Shown: positions 43,397 to 51,778, counted from the stretch's first letter. The stretch is DNA of 64,000 nt from an uncultured Parabacteroides sp. (GCA_937894065.1 CALCST010000009.1:1-64000); one strand, 5' to 3'. Notes: generated from the sequence alone by a model not told the origin. Numbers and translations are program-made.

Positions 43397-44176
43397 ATGA
43401 TAACAACAGCTATAATTGAAGATGAAATCCCGGCAGCACGATTATTAAAGAATATGTTGCAGGAATTACGGCCGGACTGGGAAATAATATCACTTCCCGG
43501 CACTATTGAAGGCGCAGCAGAGTGGTATGCACGAAACCCGCATCCAGACTTGCTTTTCCTCGACATACAGTTGACTGACGGTCTTTCATTCTCTTTCATT
43601 GAGAAAGCTCAACCTAAAGGCATGATAATATTTACAACTGCATACGATGAATATGCAGTTCAGGCATTTACCGTCAACAGCATTGATTATCTGTTGAAAC
43701 CGGTGAACAAATCCCGTCTGGAACAGGCACTGGAAAAATTCGAACGCTGGAAAAATCCGGAAAACAATAAAGAAAGGAATATTTCTCTGGATATTCTGGA
43801 AGATATTTTCAGACAGGCTTCATCCAATTCAAAAAAATACCGAACACGTTTTCTGATAGAAAATGACAACCGTTCTTTCTCTCTTCAAGTAGATGAAATA
43901 GCCTATTTCTATAGCGAAAACAAACTTACTTTTGCAAAGACCTGGTCGGGAAAGGAATATATAATTGATTTTTCATTAGACAAGCTTGCCACACAGCTTG
44001 ACCCAGACAGATTTTTCCGACTTAACCGCCAGGTGCTTGCATGTATTGATTCTATTGAAAAACTGGAAAACTATTTTCTCGGTAAGGTTGTGGTGCAGCT
44101 GAAACCTGCATTCAACGAGAAAATTATGGTGAGCAGAAATAAAGTTTCGGTCCTAAAAGATTGGTTGAATTATTAA
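43397..44176 (+). CDS. LytTR-family response regulator
   Basis: The 259-residue protein has a receiver domain (TTAIIEDEIPAARLL, phospho-acceptor Asp56 in LLFLDIQLTDG, TAYDEYAVQAF and the conserved Lys in LLKPV). A LytTR DNA-binding domain occupies about residues 150-255 (DEIAYFYSENKLTFA, FFRLNRQVLACIDSI). It is the partner of the LytS-like kinase. Nearby envelope genes (DUF4136, barrel) are possible targets by proximity only. Confidence 0.93.
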   Translation: MITTAIIEDEIPAARLLKNMLQELRPDWEIISLPGTIEGAAEWYARNPHPDLLFLDIQLTDGLSFSFIEKAQPKGMIIFTTAYDEYAVQAFTVNSIDYLLKPVNKSRLEQALEKFERWKNPENNKERNISLDILEDIFRQASSNSKKYRTRFLIENDNRSFSLQVDEIAYFYSENKLTFAKTWSGKEYIIDFSLDKLATQLDPDRFFRLNRQVLACIDSIEKLENYFLGKVVVQLKPAFNEKIMVSRNKVSVLKDWLNY

Positions 44177-44179
44177 TAG

Positions 44180-44256
44180 AAACAAGTTGACAAGAAAACT
44201 AGTTGACAAGGTTCATAAGCACCTTGTCTCTGAAACCTTGTCAACTCGTCAGCTAT
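44180..44256. repeat. Octamer quasi-palindromic array 11 (GTTGACAA type)
   Basis: GTTGACAA recurs 16 bases apart in the left arm. The right arm holds CCTTGTCTCTGAAACCTTG and TCAACTCGTCAGC. It fills the spacer between the convergent regulator and dut genes, 4 bases from each stop. Confidence 0.83.
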
Positions 44257-44260
44257 TACA

Positions 44261-44695
44261 CTACTTTTTCCCTGTATGTCCGAAACCGCCTTCTCCACGT
44301 TCAGTTTCAGTCAACACTTCAACAGGTTCCCATTCCACTTGCTGATAAGAAGCAATTACCATCTGGCATATACGTTCTCCGTCATTTACTACAAAAGGTT
44401 CAGACGAAAGGTTTACCAATATTACACCTATTTCACCACGATAGTCAGCATCAATAGTGCCCGGTGTATTCAAAAGCGTAATACCATGCTTCAATGCCAA
44501 ACCGCTTCTCGGACGCATCTGTGCCTCATAGCCCTCAGGCAAAGCAATATACAATCCCGTAGGTATAAGTTTTCTTTCCAACGGCTTTATTACAACCGGC
44601 TCCAACAAATTTGCACGAATATCCATTCCTGCAGATAGAGCTGTTGCATAAGCCGGCAACTGATGATGTGATTTGTTTATTATTTGTACTTTCAT
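44261..44695 (-). CDS. dut: Deoxyuridine 5'-triphosphate nucleotidohydrolase
   Basis: The 144-residue trimeric dUTPase has motif 1 (AGMDIRAN), motif 2 (RPRSGLALKHG), motif 3 (NTPGTIDADYRGEI), motif 4 (ERICQMVI) and the C-terminal P-loop-like motif 5 (RGEGGFGHTG). It hydrolyses dUTP to dUMP, preventing uracil in DNA. It follows ispG after 20 bases. Confidence 0.96.
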   Translation of the reverse strand: MKVQIINKSHHQLPAYATALSAGMDIRANLLEPVVIKPLERKLIPTGLYIALPEGYEAQMRPRSGLALKHGITLLNTPGTIDADYRGEIGVILVNLSSEPFVVNDGERICQMVIASYQQVEWEPVEVLTETERGEGGFGHTGKK

Positions 44696-44715
44696 TTGAT
44701 ATTTGTTTTGACTCC

Positions 44716-46557
44716 TTATCTCCTATCCTTCTCAATCAACTCCAACAACCTCTCAACCGCTTCTTCCTCCGGAATATTCTTCAACACACAAGTCTTTCCC
44801 TTATAAAGACTTATTCTGTTTCGGCCTGCGCCAACATATCCGTAATCGGCATCTGCCATTTCACCCGGACCGTTGACAATGCAACCCATAATTCCGATTT
44901 TCAAACCTACGAGATGAGATGTTGCAGCTTTAATTTTTGCAATTGTAGCCTGCAAATCATATAATGTTCTGCCGCAGCTTGGGCATGAAATATATTCTGT
45001 ACGGCTGATACGTACTCTTGCAGCCTGCAGAATACCAAACATACAGCTTACCACCACAGAAGGTTTGACAGCCGGAGCCGACAACATTATGCCATCAGTG
45101 AAACCGCCCAAAAGTAATGCGCCCAAATCTGCAGAAGATTTCAATTGCAACATTTCAACTTCTGAATCAGAATATTCTCTATGAATAATAACCGGCGCAT
45201 TCACACCCTCGGACATCATATAATGCAACGCAGCCCTTTGCTCGCCCACACCATTCTTATGGTTTGTAGTCAAAATAACTACTACATTTTTCTCTTCCTT
45301 CAGCACAGAAATCCATCCACTCTTAATATCGTTATACGAAAGAGCAACGAATTTCAAAGGTGAAGCATTATTCTTCAATTCCTCAACTTTGTCAGCTGAG
45401 AAACAAGGATATATTTTTTCTGTTTCTCCGTTCCAGATATCAGAATCTACAATAATTCCGGATTTGGCATAAGCCGACCATTCTGCAGCCTTTTCAACCG
45501 ATTCCACATAAAGGAAATCAGGTTTTTCACCACCGCCAATCGATAAATCTTCTGCCGTTTTATTTCTGACATCAACGATAACTGCAGACTTGTTTCTGCC
45601 ACCAATGCACAGAACTTCGTCCGAAACTCTTTTGGCTGGACAAATCTCATCATATCCCGGAGCCATAAAAGCCTCGATATGTTCGTGACCTTCACGCTCA
45701 AGAATATAATCTCTCAATTTACGTGCAACCGGCATTTCAGCTTCCGGAGCTTCGCTCAACGAAACACGTATCGTATCACCAATTCCATCAGCCAGAAGTG
45801 CGCCAATGCCAACAGCACTTTTTATTCTTCCGTCCTCACCGTCACCGGCTTCCGTAACACCAAGATGCAACGGATACGACATTCCTTCCTTATCCATAGT
45901 GCTGACAAGAAGGCGGACTGTACGTACCATAACCACCGTGTTCGAAGCCTTTATAGATATAACAACGTCGTTGAAATTCTCTTCACGGCAAATTCTCAGA
46001 AATTCCATGCACGAAGCGACCATTCCTTCCGGCGTATCACCATAACGGCTCATAATCCTGTCGGACAACGAACCATGGTTCACTCCCAAACGTATCGCAG
46101 TTCCGTTCTTACGGCAAATATCAAGAAACGGAACCAGACGCTCACGGATTTTCTGCAATTCCGCAGCATATTCCTCATCGGTATATTCCATAAGATTGAA
46201 AGTCTTGACCCTGTCAACATAATTACCAGGATTGATTCTGACTTTCTCCACATTCTCCGCAGCAACATCAGCCGCACGTGGATTGAAGTGAATATCTGCC
46301 ACCAACGGAGTATGTAAGCCTTTCTCATTCAACAAACGGCGAATCTCACCCAAATTACGGGCTTCACGTTCACCCTGAGCTGTAAAACGTACATATTCCG
46401 CTCCGGCATCAATCATACGCTCAGCCTGAGCCACTGCAGCTTCTGTATCCATTGTAGATACATTTGCCATTGACTGTATACGAATAGGATTATCTCCTCC
46501 TAAAGGAGTATTTCCAATATGTACTTCGGACGATTTCCTACGGGAATAATTAAACAT
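44716..46557 (-). CDS. ispG: (E)-4-hydroxy-3-methylbut-2-enyl-diphosphate synthase, large form
   Basis: I chose the ATG at 46557 (613 residues). The frame upstream adds 20 residues unlike the family, and the protein then begins FNYSRRKSSEVHIGNTPLGG. IspG catalyses the penultimate MEP-pathway step with a [4Fe-4S] cluster. The cluster ligands are in SCPSCGRTL and GCIVNGPGEMADADYG near the C-terminus. The extra central domain (about residues 250-490) marks the large form of plants and Bacteroidetes. Neighbours purE and dut are housekeeping genes. Confidence 0.95.
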   Translation of the reverse strand: MFNYSRRKSSEVHIGNTPLGGDNPIRIQSMANVSTMDTEAAVAQAERMIDAGAEYVRFTAQGEREARNLGEIRRLLNEKGLHTPLVADIHFNPRAADVAAENVEKVRINPGNYVDRVKTFNLMEYTDEEYAAELQKIRERLVPFLDICRKNGTAIRLGVNHGSLSDRIMSRYGDTPEGMVASCMEFLRICREENFNDVVISIKASNTVVMVRTVRLLVSTMDKEGMSYPLHLGVTEAGDGEDGRIKSAVGIGALLADGIGDTIRVSLSEAPEAEMPVARKLRDYILEREGHEHIEAFMAPGYDEICPAKRVSDEVLCIGGRNKSAVIVDVRNKTAEDLSIGGGEKPDFLYVESVEKAAEWSAYAKSGIIVDSDIWNGETEKIYPCFSADKVEELKNNASPLKFVALSYNDIKSGWISVLKEEKNVVVILTTNHKNGVGEQRAALHYMMSEGVNAPVIIHREYSDSEVEMLQLKSSADLGALLLGGFTDGIMLSAPAVKPSVVVSCMFGILQAARVRISRTEYISCPSCGRTLYDLQATIAKIKAATSHLVGLKIGIMGCIVNGPGEMADADYGYVGAGRNRISLYKGKTCVLKNIPEEEAVERLLELIEKDRR

Positions 46558-46582
46558 TGTTATTATCTGCTTTAAATTAAAG

Positions 46583-46708
46583 AGATGAGTTGACAAGGCT
46601 GTAAAAATAGTTGACAAGGCTACAGAGACAAGTTGACAAGGATAATAACTTCAATTATTTACCTTGTTAACTTGTCAACTCGTCAACTTGTTCCCTCGTC
46701 AACTCCCT
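46583..46708. repeat. Octamer quasi-palindromic array 12, the longest and cleanest
   Basis: GTTGACAAGG occurs at 46589, 46610 and 46632, spaced by the recurring filler CTNNAGANACAA. In the right arm G of each TTGTCAAC-type unit falls at 46666, 46674, 46682, 46690 and 46698, an exact 8-base period. It lies between the purE stop and the ispG start. Confidence 0.9.
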
Positions 46709-46710
46709 TA

Positions 46711-47217
46711 TCAATTAGTCTTAAACTTAAACTCTACTTTCGCAAGATCCTCATTAGCCTTGACGATCTTCTTTTTCAAGTCTTCTTTGTAAGCGGCAAG
46801 TTTCTGCTGCAAAGCTTCATCACCAACTGAAAGCATCTGAACAGCAAGAATACCGGCATTCAAAGCGCCATTGATACCGACTGTTGCCACAGGAATTCCC
46901 GGAGGCATCTGAACTATTGCCAGCAGAGCATCCATTCCGTCGAGTGTTGAATTGATTGGAACACCGATAACAGGAAGTGTTGTCATTGATGCAATTACGC
47001 CACACAAATGTGCAGCCATACCTGCAGCAGCAATAATTACTTTAATACCACGGTCTTTGGCTCCTTTGGCAAATGCCTCAACTTCGGCAGGAGTACGATG
47101 TGCCGAAAGCGCGTGCATTTCAAACGGAATTTCCATTTCATCAAGGAACTTAGCCGCTTTTTCCATAACAGGCAGATCTGATGTGCTGCCCATGATAATA
47201 CTTACAACTGGTTTCAT
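46711..47217 (-). CDS. purE: N5-carboxyaminoimidazole ribonucleotide mutase
   Basis: The 168-residue class I PurE begins VSIIMGSTSDLPVM, with the substrate loops ALSAHRTP and AAAGMAAHLCG. It moves the carboxylate from N5-CAIR to CAIR in purine synthesis. An octamer array separates it from gcvH upstream and another from ispG downstream. Confidence 0.96.
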   Translation of the reverse strand: MKPVVSIIMGSTSDLPVMEKAAKFLDEMEIPFEMHALSAHRTPAEVEAFAKGAKDRGIKVIIAAAGMAAHLCGVIASMTTLPVIGVPINSTLDGMDALLAIVQMPPGIPVATVGINGALNAGILAVQMLSVGDEALQQKLAAYKEDLKKKIVKANEDLAKVEFKFKTN

Positions 47218-47232
47218 ACATTCACTATTATA

Positions 47233-47322
47233 AAAGTTGACAAGGCTACAGAAAACAAGTTGACAAGGAAATAACTTTAACTATTAACCTTGTCAACTCG
47301 TCAACTTGTTAACTCGTCAACT
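47233..47322. repeat. Octamer quasi-palindromic array 13 (GTTGACAA type)
   Basis: GTTGACAAGGCTACAGAAAA, then a second GTTGACAAGG. The right arm CCTTGTCAA, CTCGTCAA, CTTGTTAA, CTCGTCAA keeps 8-base register. It fills the gcvH-purE spacer. Confidence 0.88.
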
Positions 47323-47332
47323 ATATTAACAC

Positions 47333-47713
47333 TTATTTTGCAATCAAAGCCTGATAATCTTCAGAAGACAACAGTTCATCCAATTCAGCAGGATCATTAA
47401 CTGTAATCTTAATCAACCAACCTTTTCCGTATGCATCTTCATTTACAAGCTCAGGAGCGTCTTCCAATTCTGCATTAACTTCAAGAACTTCTCCACTAAC
47501 AGGCATGAACAAGTCAGAAACAGTCTTTACAGCTTCAATTGTTCCAAAAACTTCTTCTTTCGCTACTGTTTCGCCTTCTGTTGTGATATCAACATAAACA
47601 ATTTCACCCAATTCGCTCTGAGCGTAATCTGTGATACCTACATAAGCTACATCGCCTTCTACACGGATCCATTCATGATCCTTTGTGTACTTCAATTCAA
47701 CCGGAAAATTCAT
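47333..47713 (-). CDS. gcvH: Glycine cleavage system H protein
   Basis: The 126-residue protein carries the lipoylation Lys63 in GTIEAVKTVSDLF and the typical start YTKDHEWIRVEGDVAYVGIT. As the lipoyl shuttle, it links the P, T and L proteins of glycine cleavage, none of which is in the window. The PAP2-like gene lies 13 bases upstream. Confidence 0.97.
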   Translation of the reverse strand: MNFPVELKYTKDHEWIRVEGDVAYVGITDYAQSELGEIVYVDITTEGETVAKEEVFGTIEAVKTVSDLFMPVSGEVLEVNAELEDAPELVNEDAYGKGWLIKITVNDPAELDELLSSEDYQALIAK

Positions 47714-47726
47714 AATGTCTGTGTTT

Positions 47727-48350
47727 TTAAATGAAAAATAAGATAAAACTTAACAATGATGACAAAAAGACACAGGTAAAACCAAGCATAAAACCTGCAT
47801 ATACCTGCATCGGCGTATGTCGTTTTAATATTAATCTGGATGTACCGACCAGCCCCGAAACAACAAATGCAATCATTATCCCCACATAAGGATTTATCAT
47901 CTGTATCTGGGCTGCTCCCAAAATTCCACCAACAAGTCCTCCCACGCCTATCATATGGGCGCTTATCTTCCAATAATGGTTTATAAGCATTGCTATCAAC
48001 AGTGCTGCACATGCTCCAAACAGCTCAAGCAGAAACCATACCGGCATCCGCAATTTATAGAGCAAAAAGCCTGTAGCAAGCAATGATGTGGCAAATATTA
48101 TATAAGGCAATGTCCTTTCTTTCCTGTTTGTCAAATCCAAATCTCCTGCCATTCCCGTTTTATACATTATCCATATAAACAGTGCAGGCACTATTGCCGT
48201 CATAACAAAAACTCCTCCAACGATCGACAATTTCATTCCCATCGGATAAATTGCCAGATATGTATAAGTCAAAGCCAGAATTACTCCATAAGTTACCATC
48301 AACAATGGATGAAACATTCCGGAAAGTACATTTGCTATAGTTCGCTTCAT
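47727..48350 (-). CDS. PAP2-superfamily-like integral membrane protein
   Basis: I chose the ATG at 48350 (207 residues), where MKRTIANVLSGMFHPLL begins the hydrophobic part. Six or so membrane spans follow. Remnants of the acid-phosphatase motifs are visible: NRKERTLPY (K/R..RP-like), KISAHMIG (PSGH position, His kept) and TSRLILKRHTPMQVYAG (SRxxxxxH kept, but the usual Asp is absent). It could be an undecaprenyl-diphosphate or lipid phosphatase relative. With the missing Asp its catalytic activity is uncertain. Confidence 0.72.
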   Translation of the reverse strand: MKRTIANVLSGMFHPLLMVTYGVILALTYTYLAIYPMGMKLSIVGGVFVMTAIVPALFIWIMYKTGMAGDLDLTNRKERTLPYIIFATSLLATGFLLYKLRMPVWFLLELFGACAALLIAMLINHYWKISAHMIGVGGLVGGILGAAQIQMINPYVGIMIAFVVSGLVGTSRLILKRHTPMQVYAGFMLGFTCVFLSSLLSFILFFI

Positions 48351-49251
48351 ATTTCTTAAAAATACAACACTCTTGTCTTGTTTATAAATCAAGACACTCA
48401 GCGAAGATACAATATTGTTCTTTTATATCCCAATTATAAGGGCAAAAAGAGAATTTTGCAGGAATTTATTTTGGTTCTTCATATAGTCAAACGAATATTT
48501 CACAGAAATATCAGTATTCTATAAAATTAATGCTGAAAACATTAACCAAGTTTAGTCGATATATCATTTTGTCACTTTTACATTTTGTCAAACGAACCCA
48601 TCTGAGATTGCGATATTTCGAGGTGTTTATCAGAAACTGTAGAACGATGGCACTCTCACGGAGTTAAGGAAATACAGATTGACGCAAAATCATTGCTTTT
48701 CCTGACAACAGAAAAATTCCATCCCAATCATTTGTTTTTCTACAAGCATTTTGTTTACACAAATAACTATATACTTGATAAATGACAATGTAAATCCGTT
48801 CATGATTTTTACTCTTCCTGAGTGAAAATTGCCATATTTAAGTGCAATTTATAGGATAACGGGACGGATTTTCCGACCCAAAAGCATTTGTTAAAAAAAT
48901 GATTACTATAACTTCAGGCAATGATTATGAAGAGTTGCTAACATCATTACAATGTTACATGTGCACCATCACAATAATTCCCCAAACACATTGTAATCAT
49001 TTCCCGGAACGATGTTTATAAAGTCGTATTTTTCAATGTTTTCATTAAGTTTCTTGGGAATTGGCTGATAGCAGAAAAGCTTGTTTGGTTAATTAATGGA
49101 AGAAGAATCCACAAAAAGGTAGCATTTTGTATATTTTCAAGTTGAGTAACTTACGGGGCTTAAAATATCTCTATCATATTAAAAATATTTATTTGCAACT
49201 ACTTGCCGTTTCTCAAAACAATATATATTTGTAAAAAGTAATTCATTATAT
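48351..49251. other. Long gene-less stretch upstream of the REP-like element
   Basis: No reading frame with coding character is seen in about 900 bases. The only structure found by eye is a 10-bp inverted repeat ATTACAATGT (48946-48955) / ACATTGTAAT (48988-48997) with a 32-base loop. An untranslated RNA or decayed sequence is possible, but nothing identifies it. Confidence 0.5.
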
Positions 49252-49588
49252 AACTAACGTGAATTCGACGAATTAAAAATGCTAACAGATTTGTAGATTG
49301 GATTATTCCGGGGAAGAAGGACATAATATTAAGGCTGAAAGCCTTTTTATAGCCCAGGGCGTGAGCCCTGGGTTAGGAGTATTTCCCCCCACTAATATAG
49401 CCCTGAAGGGGCGACACAATGTTATGTTATGATATCGTCATTAATAGAGTGTCGCTCTTTCAGAGCTTTGATAGGATGGAGGTCGTTATACCCAGGGCTC
49501 ACGCCCTGGGCTATACAAATCAGGCAAATGCCTGATTTGAAAAGGCTTTCAGCCTTGATAGATAGTTCATAATTCGTCGAACTAACGT
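49252..49588. mobile_element. Candidate non-autonomous element with 11-bp inverted ends and 9-bp direct repeat
   Basis: AACTAACGT occurs at 49252-49260 and again at 49580-49588 as flanking direct repeats. Just inside are TTCGACGAATT (49264-49274) and AATTCGTCGAA (49571-49581), perfect inverse copies; the right copy overlaps the direct repeat by two bases. The interior is REP-like element B. No transposase is encoded, so mobility would need a trans-acting enzyme. The layout fits a MITE, but it is inferred from one copy. Confidence 0.5.
49331..49556. repeat. REP-like multi-hairpin element B
   Basis: Outer hairpins AAGGCTGAAAGCCTT (49331-49345) and AAGGCTTTCAGCCTT (49542-49556) bound a symmetric set of stems: AGCCCAGGGC..GCCCTGGG, GCCCTGAAGGGGCGACAC, then GTGTCGCTC and CCCAGGGCTCACGCCCTGGG. 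The halves are inverse copies of each other, so the whole can fold into one long structure. It is related to elements A and C. Confidence 0.82.
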
Positions 49589-49632
49589 TAACTAAGTAAA
49601 AAGAACTTCTATAAACTTATTTTTATAACAAA

Positions 49633-50019
49633 ATGAAAAGACTAGCATTATTAACAGGAACATTAATCGCATCAGCCTTTCTGATTTGCGGATGTTCAGG
49701 CGAAAAGAAACAGGAGAAAGTTCTTCGCCACGTAGTTATGTTCGGCTTCAAACCAGAAGTTTCAGCTGAGCAGGTAAAAGCAGTTGAAGATGCATTCGGA
49801 GAATTGCCTTCAAAAATCGACTTAATCAAAGATTATGAGTGGGGAACAGACTGCAGTCCTGAGGGAAAACAGCAAGGTCTGACTCACTGCTTCTTCGTAA
49901 CTTTCCATTCTGAAGAGGATAGGGACGCATATCTTATCCATCCAGCACATAAGGAGTTTGGCAAAGTTCTTGGTAACAAGGCGAGTGCAGTGACGGTGTT
50001 GGATTATTGGACTAGATAA
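49633..50019 (+). CDS. Dabb (stress-responsive alpha/beta barrel) domain lipoprotein
   Basis: The 128-residue protein has a lipobox signal (LIASAFLICGC, Cys20). One Dabb domain follows, with VLRHVVMFGFKPEVSAEQV, LTHCFFVTFHSEEDRDAYL and HPAHKEFGK. Dabb proteins form dimeric ferredoxin-like barrels of varied roles, and an exported form is of unknown function. It is alone between two REP-like elements. Confidence 0.88.
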   Translation: MKRLALLTGTLIASAFLICGCSGEKKQEKVLRHVVMFGFKPEVSAEQVKAVEDAFGELPSKIDLIKDYEWGTDCSPEGKQQGLTHCFFVTFHSEEDRDAYLIHPAHKEFGKVLGNKASAVTVLDYWTR

Positions 50020-50022
50020 GTA

Positions 50023-50056
50023 TAGAGACGAGTTGACGAGGGGACAAGTTGACAGA
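50023..50056. repeat. Octamer array 16, left arm only
   Basis: GAGACGAGTTGACGAG and GGGACAAGTTGACAG follow the Dabb stop by a few bases in 8-base register. There is no right arm. REP-like element C begins directly after it, as if it had replaced that arm. Confidence 0.65.
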
Positions 50057-50060
50057 TACA

Positions 50061-50256
50061 TAAGCCCTGAATGGGCGACACTTTTATAGCCTAGGGTGTA
50101 AGCCCTAGGTAAATGATGTACCTCCTCCAAAAAATAAGCTCTGAAGGAGCGGCACTATATCATTTTAGTGTCGCTCCTTCAGAGCTATTTCTTTCACACT
50201 CATACTAAACCTGGGGCTCACACCCCAGGCTAAATGTGCAAGGCTTTCAGCCTTGA
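50061..50256. repeat. REP-like multi-hairpin element C
   Basis: Stems AGCCTAGGG..CCCTAGG, GCTCTGAAGGAGCGGCAC paired with GTGTCGCTCCTTCAGAGC, and CCTGGGGC..CACCCCAGG are followed by the closing hairpin AAGGCTTTCAGCCTT. The opening AAGGCTGAAAGCCTT seen in element B is missing here. It lies downstream of both the Dabb and rpoN genes. Confidence 0.78.
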
Positions 50257-50317
50257 TGGTTATTATCACAAATTAGCCTATAGCTTTGAGAAATACTCAA
50301 TACAATTATATATCCTA

Positions 50318-51778
50318 TCAAGAAAGCTCCTTCCTCAACCTCGCCACCGGAACCCCAAGCTGCTCACGATATTTCGCCACCGTACGGCGGGCAATAACAT
50401 ATCCTTTTTCCTTCAATATCGCTGCCAGTTCCTCATCTGTCAGCGGTTTGCGCTTGTCTTCGGCATCAATAGACTGCTGAAGGATATGTTTCACTTCTCT
50501 GGTTGAAATCTCCTCGCCACTGTCGGTCTGCATTGATTCCGAGAAGAAATATTTCAAAGGATAAATTCCGTAGTTTGTCTGTACATATTTGCTGTTGCTC
50601 ACACGCGAAACAGTAGAAACATCAAAACCAGACTTCTCTGCCACATCCTTCAGAATCATAGGACGGAGCGTTGTCTCGTCGCCGGTAAGGAAAAACTCAC
50701 GCTGAAGAATCATTATCGCTTCCATCGTGCGAAGCAAGGTGTTCTGACGCTGTTTCACAGCATCAATAAAACCACGTGCGGCATCCAGTTTCTGCTTGAC
50801 GAAAGTCACGGCATCACGGCGGTCGGCAGTACGGTTCTGCTTGTTTCCTGCATAATCCTCCAGCATTTCCATATATTCACGGCTAATGCGCAAATCAGGA
50901 ACACCGCGGTTGTTCATCGTCAGAGTAAGCTCACCGTTATTTGCATCAACAATGAAATCCGGAGTCACACGGCTCATGGCAACCTCGGCATCGCCGCCCC
51001 ATTCATTTCCCGGCTTCGGATTAAGCAAAGTAATCTCACGAATTACGCGCTTCATCATATCCTCGTCGATATTCAACGAGCGCATTATTTTCTCATATCT
51101 TTTACGTGAAAAATCTTCAAAGAAAGACTCAACAACCTTCTCAGCATAGTCAACTGCTTCAGTCTGCTCACGACGCTTCAACTGCAAGAGAAGACATTCC
51201 TGCAAATCAGTTGCTCCAACTCCTGCCGGGTCAAAATCTTGAACAACTTTCAGAAGTCTTTCCACATCCTTCAGGTCGGCATCCACTCCAGCCTGGAAAA
51301 CCAAATCATCGGCAATAGACGAAAGTTCACGTCTCAAATAACCGTCATCATCGATATTTCCAACGATATATTCGGCAATTTTCTCATCCTTTTCCGGAAG
51401 TCCGAGCACTGAAAGCTGCTCAAGAAGATAGGAATTAAGAGACACACCACTGGAGAATGGTATTTCCTCCTTCTTCTCGGCACGCTCGCTCATTTCCCTA
51501 AGCTTGTATTCCGGAATATCATCTTCAGACATATAGTCACCGAGAGAAATGTCCACATCGGCATCGCCTCCGTTGTCCATCTCAGGAGAATCCTCCTGTG
51601 AAATATCATCCTGTCCTTCGGGCAATTCCTTGCCTTCCTCAAGGGCAGGATTTTCCTCCAGCTCTTTCTTGATACGTTCTTCTATCTCAATTGCAGGCAG
51701 CTCCAGCAATCGAATTACCTGCAGTTGCTGCGGCGACAGTTTCTGCTGTAGCTTTTGTTGCAAATGTTGTTTCAACAT
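50318..51778 (-). CDS. rpoN: RNA polymerase sigma-54 factor
   Basis: The 486-residue protein has region I (QVIRLLELPAIEIEERIKKE, ENPALEEG), an acidic region II, the core-binding domain and the RpoN box ARRTVAKYREQLG near residue 465. Sigma-54 directs transcription from -24/-12 promoters with AAA+ activators, none of which is encoded in the window. The stop lies 61 bases from REP-like element C. Confidence 0.95.
   Translation of the reverse strand: MLKQHLQQKLQQKLSPQQLQVIRLLELPAIEIEERIKKELEENPALEEGKELPEGQDDISQEDSPEMDNGGDADVDISLGDYMSEDDIPEYKLREMSERAEKKEEIPFSSGVSLNSYLLEQLSVLGLPEKDEKIAEYIVGNIDDDGYLRRELSSIADDLVFQAGVDADLKDVERLLKVVQDFDPAGVGATDLQECLLLQLKRREQTEAVDYAEKVVESFFEDFSRKRYEKIMRSLNIDEDMMKRVIREITLLNPKPGNEWGGDAEVAMSRVTPDFIVDANNGELTLTMNNRGVPDLRISREYMEMLEDYAGNKQNRTADRRDAVTFVKQKLDAARGFIDAVKQRQNTLLRTMEAIMILQREFFLTGDETTLRPMILKDVAEKSGFDVSTVSRVSNSKYVQTNYGIYPLKYFFSESMQTDSGEEISTREVKHILQQSIDAEDKRKPLTDEELAAILKEKGYVIARRTVAKYREQLGVPVARLRKELS

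Noticed and set aside
39612..44260. Genomic island inserted between dut and the TPR operon
   Set aside because: The plus-strand genes interrupt a minus-strand run, but no integrase, tRNA, direct repeats or clear composition shift supports an island.
45679..46317. 212-codon open frame antisense to ispG
   Set aside because: A shadow of ispG; no coding features of its own.
46583..46708. Phase-variable inverted-repeat promoter (capsule-type invertible segment)
   Set aside because: Arms are tandem octamers with a short AT-rich middle rather than a promoter flanked by site-specific inverted repeats, and no invertase gene is near.
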